Positions 45,576 to 54,531 are shown, counted from the first letter of the stretch. The stretch: DNA of 64,000 nt from Burkholderiaceae bacterium (GCA_023150375.1 JAKLLA010000002.1:186001-250000); one strand, 5' to 3'. Notes: generated by a model not told the origin, from the sequence alone. Numbers and translations: made by a program.

Positions 45576-47197
45576 GTCGGAAAGCTCCAGGCCGGGGTCG
45601 CTTCGGCAGCGCGGCGCCACAGGTGCAGGGCGGCGTAGCCGCGCCAGGGTCGCCAGATCTCGGCCCGGGCCTCGGCGGCGCGGGCGTCGGCCGCGCCGAG
45701 TGCCTTCGTCAGCACCCCGTCGCCGCGGGGCCAGGCGTCCGGCCAGGCCAGTGCGCGCAGGGCGAGGGTCTGCGCGGTCCAGGCACCGATGCCCGGCAGG
45801 GCCTGCAGCCGCTCGAGGGTGGCGGTGGGGTCGGCGGCGGGGCTCAGGTCCAGCGAACCGTCCCGCACCGCCCGGGCCAGCGCCTGCAGGGCCGCCACGC
45901 GGCGCCGCGGCAGCCCGAGCGCGCCCAGCGCCTCAGGATCGGCCCCGGCCAGCCGGGCCGGGGTGGGAAAGAGCTGCGTCAGGCCGACCGGCCACTCCGG
46001 GCCGGCCGGTGGCAGCGCCTCGCCGCAGGCGCGCACGAGGCGGCCGATCAGCGTGCGCGCCGCGGCCACGCTGACCTGCTGGCCCAGCAGCACGCGCACG
46101 GCCATCTCGAAGCCGTCGACCGCCCCGGGCACGCGCAGCCCGGGCGCATCGGCGGCCAGCGCCCCGAGCGCCCGATCGACGACGGCCGGATCGGCCCCCA
46201 GGTCGGCCAGGCGGCGCAGCGCCGCCAGCACCGCCGGCAGCGCCCCCAGCAGCGAGGGCGCGACCACCGCCTGCAGGGCATCGCCGGGGCGCAGGGGATC
46301 GGGCTGCAGGGCCACCCAGCCGCAGCGGCGCCGACCGTCGGCGGCCGTGACGGCCAGCGTGCGCAGGTAGCAGCCGCCGGCCGGCGTGGCCCGCAGGGCC
46401 TCCACCCCGTCCACGGCGCGGGCGCCCAGGAAGCGCAGCAGCCCGTCCCAGTGCAGCGGCGGGCGGTAGGTCAGCACCAGCCGCAGCGCAGCCGGCGGCA
46501 GATCGTCGGCCAGCGCCGCATCCGGGCCGGGGGGCGGCGCGACCGCCCGCGCCGGCTGCCGCCGCAGCGCCCCCGGTGCCAGGCGGTAGCGCGCGCCGAA
46601 CAGGGCATGGAAGCGCCGCAGGCTGCCGAAGCCGGCCGCCAGGGCTACCTCGGTGATCGGCAGGTCGGTCTCGACCAGCAGCTGCTTGGCCAGCAGCAGC
46701 CGGCAGGTCTGGGCATAGGCCACCGGGGTGACGCCGAAGTAGGCCCGGAAGACCCGCCGCAGGTGCCGGTCGCTCACGCCCAGGCGCTGCGCCAGGGCGG
46801 CCAGCCCGGGGTCTTCGGCCGCGCCGGCCTCGAGCTGCTGCGCCGCCGCCCAGGCCAGCCGGGCGCCGGCATCCACCGGTGCCGGACGGCAGGCGGCGCT
46901 GGGCGCCAGCTCGGGCCGGCAGCGCAGGCAGGGCCGGAAGCCCGCCGACTCCGCCGCGGCCGCATGGCCGAACCAGCGGCAGTTCTGCGCCCGCGGCAGC
47001 CGCACCCGGCAGACCGGCCGGCAGTAGATGCCGGTGGAGGTCACGCCGACGAAGAGCCGCCCGTCGAAGCGCGCATCGCGGCTGCGCAGCGCCTCGTAGC
47101 AGGCGGCGGGGTCCAGCGGCACGTCGTCAGGACGGGCAGGACGGCCGGGATGGGCCGGCAGGGCGGGTGGCAAGGCAAGGGAGGACACGCCGGCCAT
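45572..47197 (-). CDS. Ada-type regulator fused to AlkA 3-methyladenine DNA glycosylase
   Basis: A 541-residue fusion. The N-terminal Ada domain (about 25-110) has four Zn cysteines in YCRPVCRV, NCRWF and FRPCLRCRPE, the first of which accepts methyl groups from phosphotriesters. An AraC-type helix-turn-helix follows (about 125-215, LGVSDRHLRRVFRAYFGVTP). The AlkA N-terminal and HhH-GPD glycosylase domains (about 235-535) include LPGIGAWTAQTLALRAL and the catalytic Asp in WPRGDGVL. It lacks the O6-methylguanine domain of E. coli Ada, which is encoded by the next gene. I chose ATG 47197; the residues open before it come from the tandem repeat region. Confidence 0.93.
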   Translation of the reverse strand: MAGVSSLALPPALPAHPGRPARPDDVPLDPAACYEALRSRDARFDGRLFVGVTSTGIYCRPVCRVRLPRAQNCRWFGHAAAAESAGFRPCLRCRPELAPSAACRPAPVDAGARLAWAAAQQLEAGAAEDPGLAALAQRLGVSDRHLRRVFRAYFGVTPVAYAQTCRLLLAKQLLVETDLPITEVALAAGFGSLRRFHALFGARYRLAPGALRRQPARAVAPPPGPDAALADDLPPAALRLVLTYRPPLHWDGLLRFLGARAVDGVEALRATPAGGCYLRTLAVTAADGRRRCGWVALQPDPLRPGDALQAVVAPSLLGALPAVLAALRRLADLGADPAVVDRALGALAADAPGLRVPGAVDGFEMAVRVLLGQQVSVAAARTLIGRLVRACGEALPPAGPEWPVGLTQLFPTPARLAGADPEALGALGLPRRRVAALQALARAVRDGSLDLSPAADPTATLERLQALPGIGAWTAQTLALRALAWPDAWPRGDGVLTKALGAADARAAEARAEIWRPWRGYAALHLWRRAAEATPAWSFPT

Positions 47198-47231
47198 TGT
47201 GGCCGCACGGCCGCCACGCCGCCGGCCGTTA

Positions 47232-47255
47232 TCGGACCCGATGTCGGACCCGATG
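47232..47255. repeat. Tandem 12-bp duplication in the divergent promoter region
   Basis: TCGGACCCGATG occurs twice in a row, 35 bases before the Ada-AlkA start and 92 bases before the deaminase start. Each unit contains an internal CGGACCCG near-palindrome. It could be a binding site for the Ada-type regulator or a simple duplication. Confidence 0.5.
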
Positions 47256-47346
47256 TCGCAGCGGCAGCCCGCGCGCACGTTTCCTGCTGCCACCGCTGCC
47301 GGACCACCCCGCGGATTCCGCCTGCCCCCTGCCGAGCACCGCCACG

Positions 47347-48810
47347 ATGACACCTTCCGACACGCCGCCCCGACGCCGCCTGCTGCATGCCGCCACCCTG
47401 GTGGCCACCTTCGACGACACCCGCCGCGAACTGCCCGGCGGCAGCGTGCTGCTGCACGACGAGCGCATCGAGGCGGTCTACGCGGCCGGCGAGCTGCCCG
47501 CGGCGCTGCTGGAGACGCTGCGCCAGGCGGGCGAGGTGATCGACGCGCGCGGGCTGCTGCTGACCCCCGGGCTGATCAACACGCATCACCACATGTACCA
47601 GTCGCTCACCCGGGCGGTTCCGGCCGCGCAGGATGCGGAGCTGTTCGGCTGGCTGAGGACGCTCTACCCGATCTGGGCCCGGCTGACACCCGAGATGGTG
47701 CGCGTGTCCACGCAGACCGCCATGGCCGAGCTGCTGCTGGCGGGCTGCACCACCAGCTCGGACCACCTCTACCTCTATCCGAACGGGGTGCGGCTGGACG
47801 ATGCGATCGAGGCGGCCGCCGACGTGGGCATGCGCTTTCATGCCGCGCGCGGCAGCATGAGCGTGGGCGAGAGCGCCGGCGGTCTGCCGCCGGACGCGCT
47901 GGTGGAGCGCGAGGACCGCATCCTGGCCGACACGCAGCGCCTCATCGAGACCTACGACGACGCCGGCCGCTACAGCCGCCTGCGCATCGTGGCCGCGCCC
48001 TGCTCACCCTTCTCGGTCAGCCCCGACCTGATGCGCGAGTCGGCCGCGCTGGCGCGCAGCCTGGGCACCCGGCTGCACACCCACCTGGCCGAGAACGACC
48101 ACGACGTGGCCTACAGCCGGGCGCGCTTCGGCATGACGCCCACCGAGTACGCCCAGAGCGTGGGCTGGCTCGGCGAGGACGTCTGGCACGCCCACTGCGT
48201 CCAGCTCGACGCCGAGGGCATCGCCCGCTTCGCCGCCACCGGCACTGGCGTGGCGCACTGCCCCTGCAGCAACATGCGGCTGGCCTCGGGTATCGCGCCG
48301 GTGCGGCGCATGCTGGACGCGGGCGTGCCGGTCGGGCTGGGCGTGGACGGCAGCGCGAGCAACGACGGCGCCCACCTGCTGGCCGAGGCCCGCCAGGCGC
48401 TGCTGCTGGCGCGCGTGGGCCGCGCGCTGGCACCGCCGGAGGTCGGGCCCGACGGCCAGCGCCGCTACGGCTGCGACCTCGGTCCGGCCGAGATGACCGC
48501 CCGGCAGGTGCTGGAGCTGGCCACACGCGGCGGCGCCCGGGTGCTGGGCCGTGCGCACGACCTGGGCCAGATCACGCCCGGCTACGCCGCCGACCTGGTG
48601 CTGTGGCGGCTGGACGGCCTGGCCCAGGCCGGCGCGGCCGTGCACGACCCGCTGGCAGCGCTGGTGTTCACCCAGGCGCCGCCGGTGGCGCTGGCCCTGG
48701 TGGGCGGGCGCGTGCTGGTGCAGGAGGGCCGGCTCACCACGCTGGACCTGGGGCCGCTGCTGGAGCGGCACAACCGGCTCGCCCGCCAGCTGCTGCGCGG
48801 CGAGCCATGA
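47347..48810 (+). CDS. 8-oxoguanine deaminase-like amidohydrolase
   Basis: A 487-residue zinc amidohydrolase of the AtzB/TrzN subtype. Metal ligands are in NTHHHMYQSL (HxH), HTHLAEND, WHAHCV and LGVDGSASND. The sequence SLTRAVPAAQDAELFGWLRT is characteristic of bacterial 8-oxoguanine deaminases, which convert the free oxidised base to uric acid. Related substrates such as isocytosine or triazines remain possible. ATG 47347 fits the family N-terminus. It is divergent from Ada-AlkA and followed by an ABC transporter, suggesting uptake and catabolism of purine-like compounds. Confidence 0.85.
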   Translation: MTPSDTPPRRRLLHAATLVATFDDTRRELPGGSVLLHDERIEAVYAAGELPAALLETLRQAGEVIDARGLLLTPGLINTHHHMYQSLTRAVPAAQDAELFGWLRTLYPIWARLTPEMVRVSTQTAMAELLLAGCTTSSDHLYLYPNGVRLDDAIEAAADVGMRFHAARGSMSVGESAGGLPPDALVEREDRILADTQRLIETYDDAGRYSRLRIVAAPCSPFSVSPDLMRESAALARSLGTRLHTHLAENDHDVAYSRARFGMTPTEYAQSVGWLGEDVWHAHCVQLDAEGIARFAATGTGVAHCPCSNMRLASGIAPVRRMLDAGVPVGLGVDGSASNDGAHLLAEARQALLLARVGRALAPPEVGPDGQRRYGCDLGPAEMTARQVLELATRGGARVLGRAHDLGQITPGYAADLVLWRLDGLAQAGAAVHDPLAALVFTQAPPVALALVGGRVLVQEGRLTTLDLGPLLERHNRLARQLLRGEP

Positions 48811-48920
48811 GATCGCGAACCGGGTCCGACCCGGCAGGGACATGGCACCAGCACGGGGCTGCGATGCCGCGGATCTGGTGCATCGCCCTGATGCAGGGCC
48901 CGGCCGCGACGGCACTCGAG

Positions 48921-48930
48921 CTGTATACAG
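48921..48930. promoter_or_regulatory. Palindromic candidate operator upstream of an ABC transporter
   Basis: CTGTATACAG is a perfect 10-bp palindrome 62 bases before the substrate-binding protein start. It is of the GTATAC type bound by many GntR-family regulators. No regulator gene is adjacent. Confidence 0.5.
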
Positions 48931-48991
48931 AACCGGTTTCACTGTGCACACATCTTGCAGACAGTCGCGACATCCAACCGGAGCCCTCGCC

Positions 48992-50047
48992 ATGTCCCTG
49001 TCCCCTGTGCACGCCCGCCGTCGTCTGATCGGCCTCGCCGCCGCCCTCGCTGCCCTGGGTGGCGGCCTGTCCGCCCTGCCGGCCCAGGCCCAGTCCACTC
49101 CCGTGAAGTTCCAGCTCGACTGGCGCTTCGAAGGGCCTTCGGCCCTGTTCCTGCTGCCCGCCGCCAAGGGCTACTTCAAGGCCGAACAGCTCGAGGTCAG
49201 CGTGGACGCCGGCAACGGCTCCGGCGCTGCCGTCACCCGCGTGGCCAGCGGCGCCTACGACATGGGCTTCGCCGACCTGGCCGCGCTGATGGAGTTCCAC
49301 GCCAACAACCCCACCGCGCCGAACAAGCCGGTGGCGGTGATGATGGTCTACAACAACACGCCCGCCGCCGTGCTGGCGCTCAAGAAGAGCGGCATCACCA
49401 AGCCGGCGGACCTGAACGGCAGGAAGCTCGGCGCCCCGGTGTTCGACGCCGGGCGCAAGGCCTGGCCGATCTTCGCCAAGGCCAACGGCATCTCCGGCGC
49501 CACCTGGACCGGCATGGACCCGGCCCTGCGCGAGACCATGCTGGTGCGCGGCGACATCGACGCGATCACCGGCTTCTCGTTCACCTCGCTGCTCAACCTG
49601 GAAGCGCGCGGCGTGAAGACCGAGGACATCGTCGTGCTGCCCTACCCGCAGCACGGCGTGAAGCTGTACGGCAACGCGATCATCGCCAGCCAGAGCTTCC
49701 TGGAGAAGAATCCGCAGGCGGTGAAGGCCTTCCTGCGTGCCTTCACGAAGGGCGTGCGGGAGGTGATCGCCGACCCGAAGGCGGCCATCGCCCATGTCAA
49801 GGCCCGCGACGGCATCATCGACGCCGACCTGGAGCTGCGCCGGCTGAAGCTGGCCCTGGAGGCCACCGTGCTGACGCCCGATGCGCGCGCCGAGGGCTTC
49901 GGCGAGGTCAAGGGCCCGCGCCTGAGCCTGATGGCCAGCCAGGTCTCCGACGCCTACGGCACCAAGGAGCGCGTCAAGGCCGACGCGGTGTGGAACGGCA
50001 GCTTCCTGCCCAGCGCCGCCGAGCGCGCCGTCTTCCCGAAGAAGTGA
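48992..50047 (+). CDS. ABC transporter substrate-binding protein, NMT1/THI5-like
   Basis: A 351-residue periplasmic binding protein. The signal peptide (ARRRLIGLAAALAALGGG, ending AQAQ) is twin-arginine-like. The mature part opens with VKFQLDWRFEGPSALFLLPA and contains GSGAAVTRVASGAYDMGFAD, as in the NMT1/THI5/nitrate-taurine family. Adjacent genes encode the ATPase and permease. The deaminase upstream hints at a purine, pyrimidine or related nitrogen ring as ligand, but the sequence alone does not show it. Confidence 0.88.
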   Translation: MSLSPVHARRRLIGLAAALAALGGGLSALPAQAQSTPVKFQLDWRFEGPSALFLLPAAKGYFKAEQLEVSVDAGNGSGAAVTRVASGAYDMGFADLAALMEFHANNPTAPNKPVAVMMVYNNTPAAVLALKKSGITKPADLNGRKLGAPVFDAGRKAWPIFAKANGISGATWTGMDPALRETMLVRGDIDAITGFSFTSLLNLEARGVKTEDIVVLPYPQHGVKLYGNAIIASQSFLEKNPQAVKAFLRAFTKGVREVIADPKAAIAHVKARDGIIDADLELRRLKLALEATVLTPDARAEGFGEVKGPRLSLMASQVSDAYGTKERVKADAVWNGSFLPSAAERAVFPKK

Positions 50048-50054
50048 GGCCGGC

Positions 50055-50867
50055 ATGGCCCACTTCGTCGACTTCCGGGGCGTCTGGCTGGCCTACAACG
50101 ACGAGCTGCTCGCCCAGGGCCATTTCGCGGTGGAGGACATCCACCTCCAGGTGGACGAGGGCGAGTTCATCGCCATCGTCGGTCCGTCGGGCTGCGGCAA
50201 GTCCACCTTCATGAAGCTGGCCACCGGCCTGCGCATGCCCAGCCGCGGCACGGTGGAGATCGCCGGGCGGGAGGTGTCGGGCCCGCTGAAGATCACCGGC
50301 ATGGCCTTTCAGGCGCCCAGCCTGCTGCCCTGGCGCACCACGGTGCAGAACGTGATGCTGCCGCTGGAGATCGTCGAGCCCTATCGCTCGAACTTCAAGG
50401 CGAAGAAGGCCGAGTACGAGGCGCGCGCGCGCAAGCTGCTGCAGAGCGTGGGCCTGGGCGGCTACGAGGACAAGTTCCCCTGGCAGCTCTCCGGCGGCAT
50501 GCAGCAGCGCGCCAGCATCTGCCGCGCGCTGGTGCACGAGCCGAAGATGCTGCTGCTCGACGAGCCCTTCGGCGCGCTGGACGCCTTCACCCGCGAGGAG
50601 CTGTGGTGCACGCTGCGCGACCTGCAGGCCGCGCAGAAGTTCAACGTCATCCTGGTCACGCACGACCTGCGCGAGAGCGTCTTCCTGGCCGACACGGTCT
50701 ACGTGATGAGCAAGAGCCCGGGACGCTTCGTGGTCAAGCGCGAGATCGACCTGCCCCGCCCGCGCGACCTGGAGGTGACCTACACGCCGGCCTTCACCGA
50801 GATCGTGCACGAGCTGCGCGGCCACATCGGCGCGATGCGCCGCCACACGGCGGAGGTGGCCCAATGA
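50055..50867 (+). CDS. ABC transporter ATP-binding protein, nitrate/taurine type
   Basis: A 270-residue ATPase with Walker A GPSGCGKST, signature LSGGMQQRASICRAL, Walker B MLLLDEPFGALD and switch His in ILVTHDLRES. It begins 7 bases after the binding-protein stop and overlaps the permease start by ATGA, forming a three-gene importer. Confidence 0.93.
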   Translation: MAHFVDFRGVWLAYNDELLAQGHFAVEDIHLQVDEGEFIAIVGPSGCGKSTFMKLATGLRMPSRGTVEIAGREVSGPLKITGMAFQAPSLLPWRTTVQNVMLPLEIVEPYRSNFKAKKAEYEARARKLLQSVGLGGYEDKFPWQLSGGMQQRASICRALVHEPKMLLLDEPFGALDAFTREELWCTLRDLQAAQKFNVILVTHDLRESVFLADTVYVMSKSPGRFVVKREIDLPRPRDLEVTYTPAFTEIVHELRGHIGAMRRHTAEVAQ

Positions 50868-51634
50868 GCGCGCGACGCAACCTGGAGCGGGCCGCGCCCT
50901 GGGCCCTGCTGCTGGCCGTGCTGCTGGTCTGGGAGGCGCTGTGCCGGGGCTTCGAGGTCTCGGAGTTCGTCTTCCCGAGCCCCTCGCGCATCGGCGCGGC
51001 ACTGCTCGAGCATGCGGCGGTGATCGGCGGGCATGCCTGGCGCACCTTCTGGGTGACGATGGCAGGCTTCGCGCTGTCGATCGTCGTGGGCGTGCTGCTG
51101 GGCTTCCTGATCGGCAGCTCGCGGCTGGCCTACACCGCGGTCTATCCGCTGATGACCGGCTTCAACGCCCTGCCCAAGGCGGCCTTCGTGCCGATCCTGG
51201 TGGTCTGGTTCGGCATCGGCGTCGGCCCGGCGATCCTGACGGCCTTCCTGATCAGCTTCTTCCCGATCATGGTCAACATCGCCACCGGCCTGGCTACTCT
51301 GGAGCCCGAGCTGGAGGATGTGCTGCGCGTGCTGGGGGCCCGGCGCTGGGACGTGCTGACCAAGGTGGGCCTGCCGCGCTCGCTGCCGTACTTCTACGGC
51401 TCGCTGAAGGTGGCGATCACGCTGGCCTTCGTGGGCACCACGGTGTCGGAGATGACCGCGGCCAACGAGGGCATCGGCTACCTGCTGATCAGCGCGGGCA
51501 GCTCGATGCAGATGGGCCTGGCCTTCGCCGGTCTGGTGGTGGTGGGCGCGATGGCCATGGCGATGTACGAGTTCTTCTCGATCGTCGAGCGCCGCACCAC
51601 CGGCTGGGCGCACCGCGGGTCGCAGAACCACTGA
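50864..51634 (+). CDS. ABC transporter permease, nitrate/taurine type
   Basis: A 256-residue inner-membrane permease with six predicted helices and the EAA loop LRVLGARRWDVLTKVGLPRS that contacts the ATPase. ATG 50864 overlaps the ATPase stop (ATGA). A perfect 16-bp hairpin follows the stop and ends the operon. Confidence 0.92.
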   Translation: MSARRNLERAAPWALLLAVLLVWEALCRGFEVSEFVFPSPSRIGAALLEHAAVIGGHAWRTFWVTMAGFALSIVVGVLLGFLIGSSRLAYTAVYPLMTGFNALPKAAFVPILVVWFGIGVGPAILTAFLISFFPIMVNIATGLATLEPELEDVLRVLGARRWDVLTKVGLPRSLPYFYGSLKVAITLAFVGTTVSEMTAANEGIGYLLISAGSSMQMGLAFAGLVVVGAMAMAMYEFFSIVERRTTGWAHRGSQNH

Positions 51635-51650
51635 GCGCTGCGGCCGCGCG

Positions 51651-51689
51651 GGCGGCGGCCCCACCGCGATCCGGTGGGGCCGCCGCCTT
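51651..51689. terminator. Strong bidirectional terminator hairpin
   Basis: A perfect 16-bp stem (51651-51666 with 51672-51687, 5-base loop) followed by TT, between the convergent permease and chemoreceptor genes. Confidence 0.8.
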
Positions 51690-51697
51690 GCGGCTGG

Positions 51698-53245
51698 TCA
51701 GGCCAGCGCGAAGCGCTGCATGGCCCGGTTGAGCTGGTCGGCCTGCTGGCGCAGGCTCTCCGCCGCGGCACTGGCCTGCTCCACCAGGGCGGCGTTCTGC
51801 TGGGTGGACTGGTCCAGAGAACCCAGCGCCTCGTTGATCTGGCCGATCTCGGCGCTCTGCTGCAGCGTGGCGCTGCGGATGCCGGCGACCACGTCGGCCA
51901 CCCCTTCGACCTGCCCGACCAGGTCGTGGATCGACCCGCCGGCCTGCGTCACCAGGGCACTGCCGCTGCCCACGCGCTGCACCGACTCCTGGATCAGCTG
52001 GGTGATCTCCCGGGCGGCCGCGGCGCTGCGCTGGGCAAGATTGCGCACCTCCGCCGCCACCACCGAGAAGCCGCGCCCCTGCTCGCCGGCCCGCGCCGCT
52101 TCCACCGCCGCATTCAGCGCCAGGATGTTGGTCTGGAAGGCGATGCCGTCGATGACCCCGGTGATCTCGGCGATGCGCCGGCTGGAGGCGGTGATCTGCG
52201 CCATCGTCGCCACCACCTGCTCCATCGCGGCGCCCCCCTCGCGGGCGGCCTGCGCCGCGCGCCCGGCCCGCTCGCTGGCCTGACCGGCCGAGGCCGCCGT
52301 GTCGTTGACCACGCTGGTGAGCTGCTGCATCGACGAGCTGGTGTGCTGCAGCGCGCTGGAGGTGGCCTCGGTGCGCTGTCCCAGATCGGCATTGCCGGTG
52401 GCGATCTCGGCCGCCGCCAGCCGCACCGACTCGGTGGCCTGGGCCACCGCCCGCATCGATTCGGCCAGACGCTGGCGCACCGTCTCGGCCGCGGCCATGA
52501 GCCGGCCGATCTCGTCGTGCCCGCGCGCCGGCAGCGCCTGGGTGAGGTCACCGCGGGCCAGTCCGTCCATCGCCGTGGCCAGGCTGCCGATGCGGGCGAG
52601 CAGGGCGCGCGCCACCCACACGCTCACCCCCATGGTGAGCAGCAGGGCGACGCCGGCCATCACCGCGATCACGGCCAGGGCGACGCGGCTGTCGGCCTGC
52701 GAGCCGGCCACGTCCGCGCCGGCGCGCTCCAGCTCGTGGGCGCTGAGCTTCGAGACGGCCGCCAGCAACTGGCCGTACTGCTTCTGTGCCGAAGTGAGAA
52801 AGGTCGCCGCCGTGACCAGGCCGGAGGTCTTCAGGTCCTGGGTGTCCTCGATGGCCTTGCGGTAGACCTTCCACGAGGCCTGCAGGTCCTGCAGGTCCTG
52901 GCGGGCGGCCGCATCGCCGACCTGGGCCAGCCGGGCGTCGAGGGCCTGGTCGATGCGCCGGGCCGTGGCGACGACCTGGGCGTCCAGGGCCTGGACCTCC
53001 TTGGCATCGAACTCCATGCCCTCGTAGGCCAGCGACTGGTTGATCAGGCCGTTCATGTCGCGCAGGTCGCTGGCCAGGGTGGCCGCGAAGGTGTAGGCCG
53101 GCAGGCGCTGCGCATGCAGCGCCTGCAGCGCCGCGCCCAGCCGATCGAAGCCGAGCAGCGCCACCCCGGCCGTGGCCGCCAGCAGCAGCAGGGCCAGCAG
53201 CGGCGCGATCGCCATCTGCCACTTCATCGACAGTCGTTGGTCCAT
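51698..53245 (-). CDS. Methyl-accepting chemotaxis protein
   Basis: A 515-residue transducer with a first transmembrane helix (about 12-32), a helical periplasmic domain (about 33-190), a second helix (about 191-212), HAMP (about 213-265) and a signalling hairpin. The tip is canonical: [20 protein letters not shown], then [19 protein letters not shown]. No che genes are near. The secreted Cache protein gene ends 54 bases upstream on the same strand, so the two are probably one operon and may sense together. Confidence 0.93.
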   Translation of the reverse strand: MDQRLSMKWQMAIAPLLALLLLAATAGVALLGFDRLGAALQALHAQRLPAYTFAATLASDLRDMNGLINQSLAYEGMEFDAKEVQALDAQVVATARRIDQALDARLAQVGDAAARQDLQDLQASWKVYRKAIEDTQDLKTSGLVTAATFLTSAQKQYGQLLAAVSKLSAHELERAGADVAGSQADSRVALAVIAVMAGVALLLTMGVSVWVARALLARIGSLATAMDGLARGDLTQALPARGHDEIGRLMAAAETVRQRLAESMRAVAQATESVRLAAAEIATGNADLGQRTEATSSALQHTSSSMQQLTSVVNDTAASAGQASERAGRAAQAAREGGAAMEQVVATMAQITASSRRIAEITGVIDGIAFQTNILALNAAVEAARAGEQGRGFSVVAAEVRNLAQRSAAAAREITQLIQESVQRVGSGSALVTQAGGSIHDLVGQVEGVADVVAGIRSATLQQSAEIGQINEALGSLDQSTQQNAALVEQASAAAESLRQQADQLNRAMQRFALA

Positions 53246-53299
53246 CCGATCCTCCTGAATCCGCGCGTGCAGCGCGGCAGACCGCTTGCGCTTCGTCGC

Positions 53300-53749
53300 T
53301 TACTCGAAGAAGACCGCGCCGAGGTAGTAGCTCTGGCCGGGCACGCGGCGGGCGAGCATGTGGCCGTCGTCCAGCTTCTTCGTGGTCGGGTTGGCCCAGC
53401 GCAGGTTCACCTTGGCCTCGCCGGTGGCCTGCACGCTCTTGATCACCTCCTGCACGAAGGGCAGGCCGGCGGCATCCTTGGCCTCGTACATGTTCTTGCC
53501 GACGATCTTCTCGTTGGCCGAATGCACCAGCATGTTGCCCTTGAAGTCGGCCATCACCAGGTACATCGTGCCCTGGCGCCACTTGCCGCCGGCATTGAAT
53601 ACCTTCTGCGCGCCTTCCAGGCCACGGGCCTTGATCTCGGCCATCGCGGCGTCCAGCAGCGTCCGGGCGTCCTGCGCGGTTTCGGCCATGGCCGGGGAGA
53701 ACAGGCCGCACAGGGCCAGGGCGGCAAGGGTGTGCTTGAACGTTTTCAT
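53300..53749 (-). CDS. Secreted single-Cache domain protein
   Basis: A 149-residue protein with a signal peptide (KHTLAALALCGLFSPAMA) and one Cache-type sensor domain. Its core reads FNAGGKWRQGTMYLVMADFK, then VHSANEKIVGKNMYEAKDAA, and it ends in SYYLGAVFFE. There is no transmembrane or signalling part, so it is a soluble periplasmic ligand-binding module. Cache domains usually bind small organic acids or amino acids. It precedes a chemoreceptor gene by 54 bases and could act as its binding partner. ATG 53749 is chosen at the signal peptide. Confidence 0.8.
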   Translation of the reverse strand: MKTFKHTLAALALCGLFSPAMAETAQDARTLLDAAMAEIKARGLEGAQKVFNAGGKWRQGTMYLVMADFKGNMLVHSANEKIVGKNMYEAKDAAGLPFVQEVIKSVQATGEAKVNLRWANPTTKKLDDGHMLARRVPGQSYYLGAVFFE

Positions 53750-54060
53750 CGTCACTCCAGGTTGCGGGGTCGTGGCATCGGTTCCGGCCTCGGGCGCCGG
53801 GACACCGGGCAGGCATGGTGGTTCGGGGACATGCGAGTCGGAGCGTCGGGCGCGGCCGGTCGCCCGCCTGCACGGGCATTTCGGCAGGCCCGCCCGAGTC
53901 TCGAGGTCCGGCCCGCACCGGTCGGCAGGAAAAGCGGCAGGTCCTCCCGGCTGTTCGGCCGGCGTCCGCACGGGCCGGCCCCCATCCTCACGTCCCGGGG
54001 TGCGGCAGGCGGCCGACGGGCGTCGGATCCACCCGGCGGCCAGTTCGGGGTAAACCCTGA
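53750..54060. other. Non-coding DNA upstream of the Cache/chemoreceptor operon
   Basis: No convincing gene is seen on either strand; open frames here have no recognisable domain. The Cache gene promoter must lie at the left end. From about 54060 rightward the sequence changes to the DnaA-box-like cluster. Confidence 0.5.
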
Positions 54061-54078
54061 AGCTGCCTCATTGCGAGG

Positions 54079-54139
54079 CAACCCACCGCCGAGCCAGCAT
54101 TGGCGCGGTCCCGGCCGATCCATCCGGCGCTTTTCCACA
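54079..54139 (+). repeat. Diverged direct repeat ending in a DnaA-box-like sequence, unit 1
   Basis: This 61-base unit aligns without gaps to 54295-54355, with about 70 percent identity by hand count. Shared landmarks are CAACCCA at the start, GAGCCAGCA, GGCGCG, and TTTCCACA at the end. The second unit lies 216 bases downstream. Confidence 0.55.
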
Positions 54140-54437
54140 GACTTGCCCCCATGAACTGTGGAACGACGATGACGACGTGGTTTTCCACCGTGTGGATTTG
54201 CACATGTGGGGTCTTACGACGCGCGAGAACAACAGCTCGACCGGTCCACCTGGCTGCTCGCCCCCCTTCCGCCGCGGACTGCCTCTTTCGGCAGCAACCC
54301 AAGGCGGAGCCAGCAACGGCGCGCCCTGGCGAGATCGGTCCCGGCGCTTTCCACATGGTTGTGCACCGCCCGTGTGGAGGGCAGCGGGCTGTGCAGAAGC
54401 GTCGGCCGCCATCCACAGCGCGGCAAAGTTATCCCCA
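54131..54437. other. Cluster of DnaA-box-like 9-mers
   Basis: Within 307 bases there are several near matches to TTATCCACA on both strands. These are TTTTCCACA (54131), TGTGGAACG (54157, reverse), TTTTCCACC (54181), TGTGGATTT (54191, reverse), CTTTCCACA (54347), TGTGCAGAA (54390, reverse) and TTATCCCCA (54429). Others such as GTGTGGAG and ATCCACAG lie between. None is perfect. No coding function is apparent, and the next gene is rarD. It may bind DnaA; without an AT-rich unwinding stretch or a neighbouring dnaA gene, origin function is unproven. Confidence 0.5.
54295..54355 (+). repeat. Diverged direct repeat ending in a DnaA-box-like sequence, unit 2
   Basis: Partner of 54079-54139. It ends in CTTTCCACA. 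The pair indicates that the DnaA-box-like cluster grew by an old duplication of a segment of about 216 bases. Confidence 0.55.
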
Positions 54438-54531
54438 GTGCTTGACAGCCGCCCGGGACTGCGTCGGCGCGGTCTGTGCGACAGCCGGGTATGCTGCCGC
54501 CCCCCCTTCCCTGCGCTCGCGCGCTCCCACG

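Noticed and set aside
54079-54437. Calling the DnaA-box-like cluster the chromosomal origin
   Set aside because: There is no dnaA, dnaN, rpmH or parAB in the window, no AT-rich unwinding stretch, and no perfect consensus box.
54100-54531. N-terminal extension of rarD through the DnaA-box-like region
   Set aside because: RarD homology starts exactly at ATG 54532 and the extension has no protein-like pattern.
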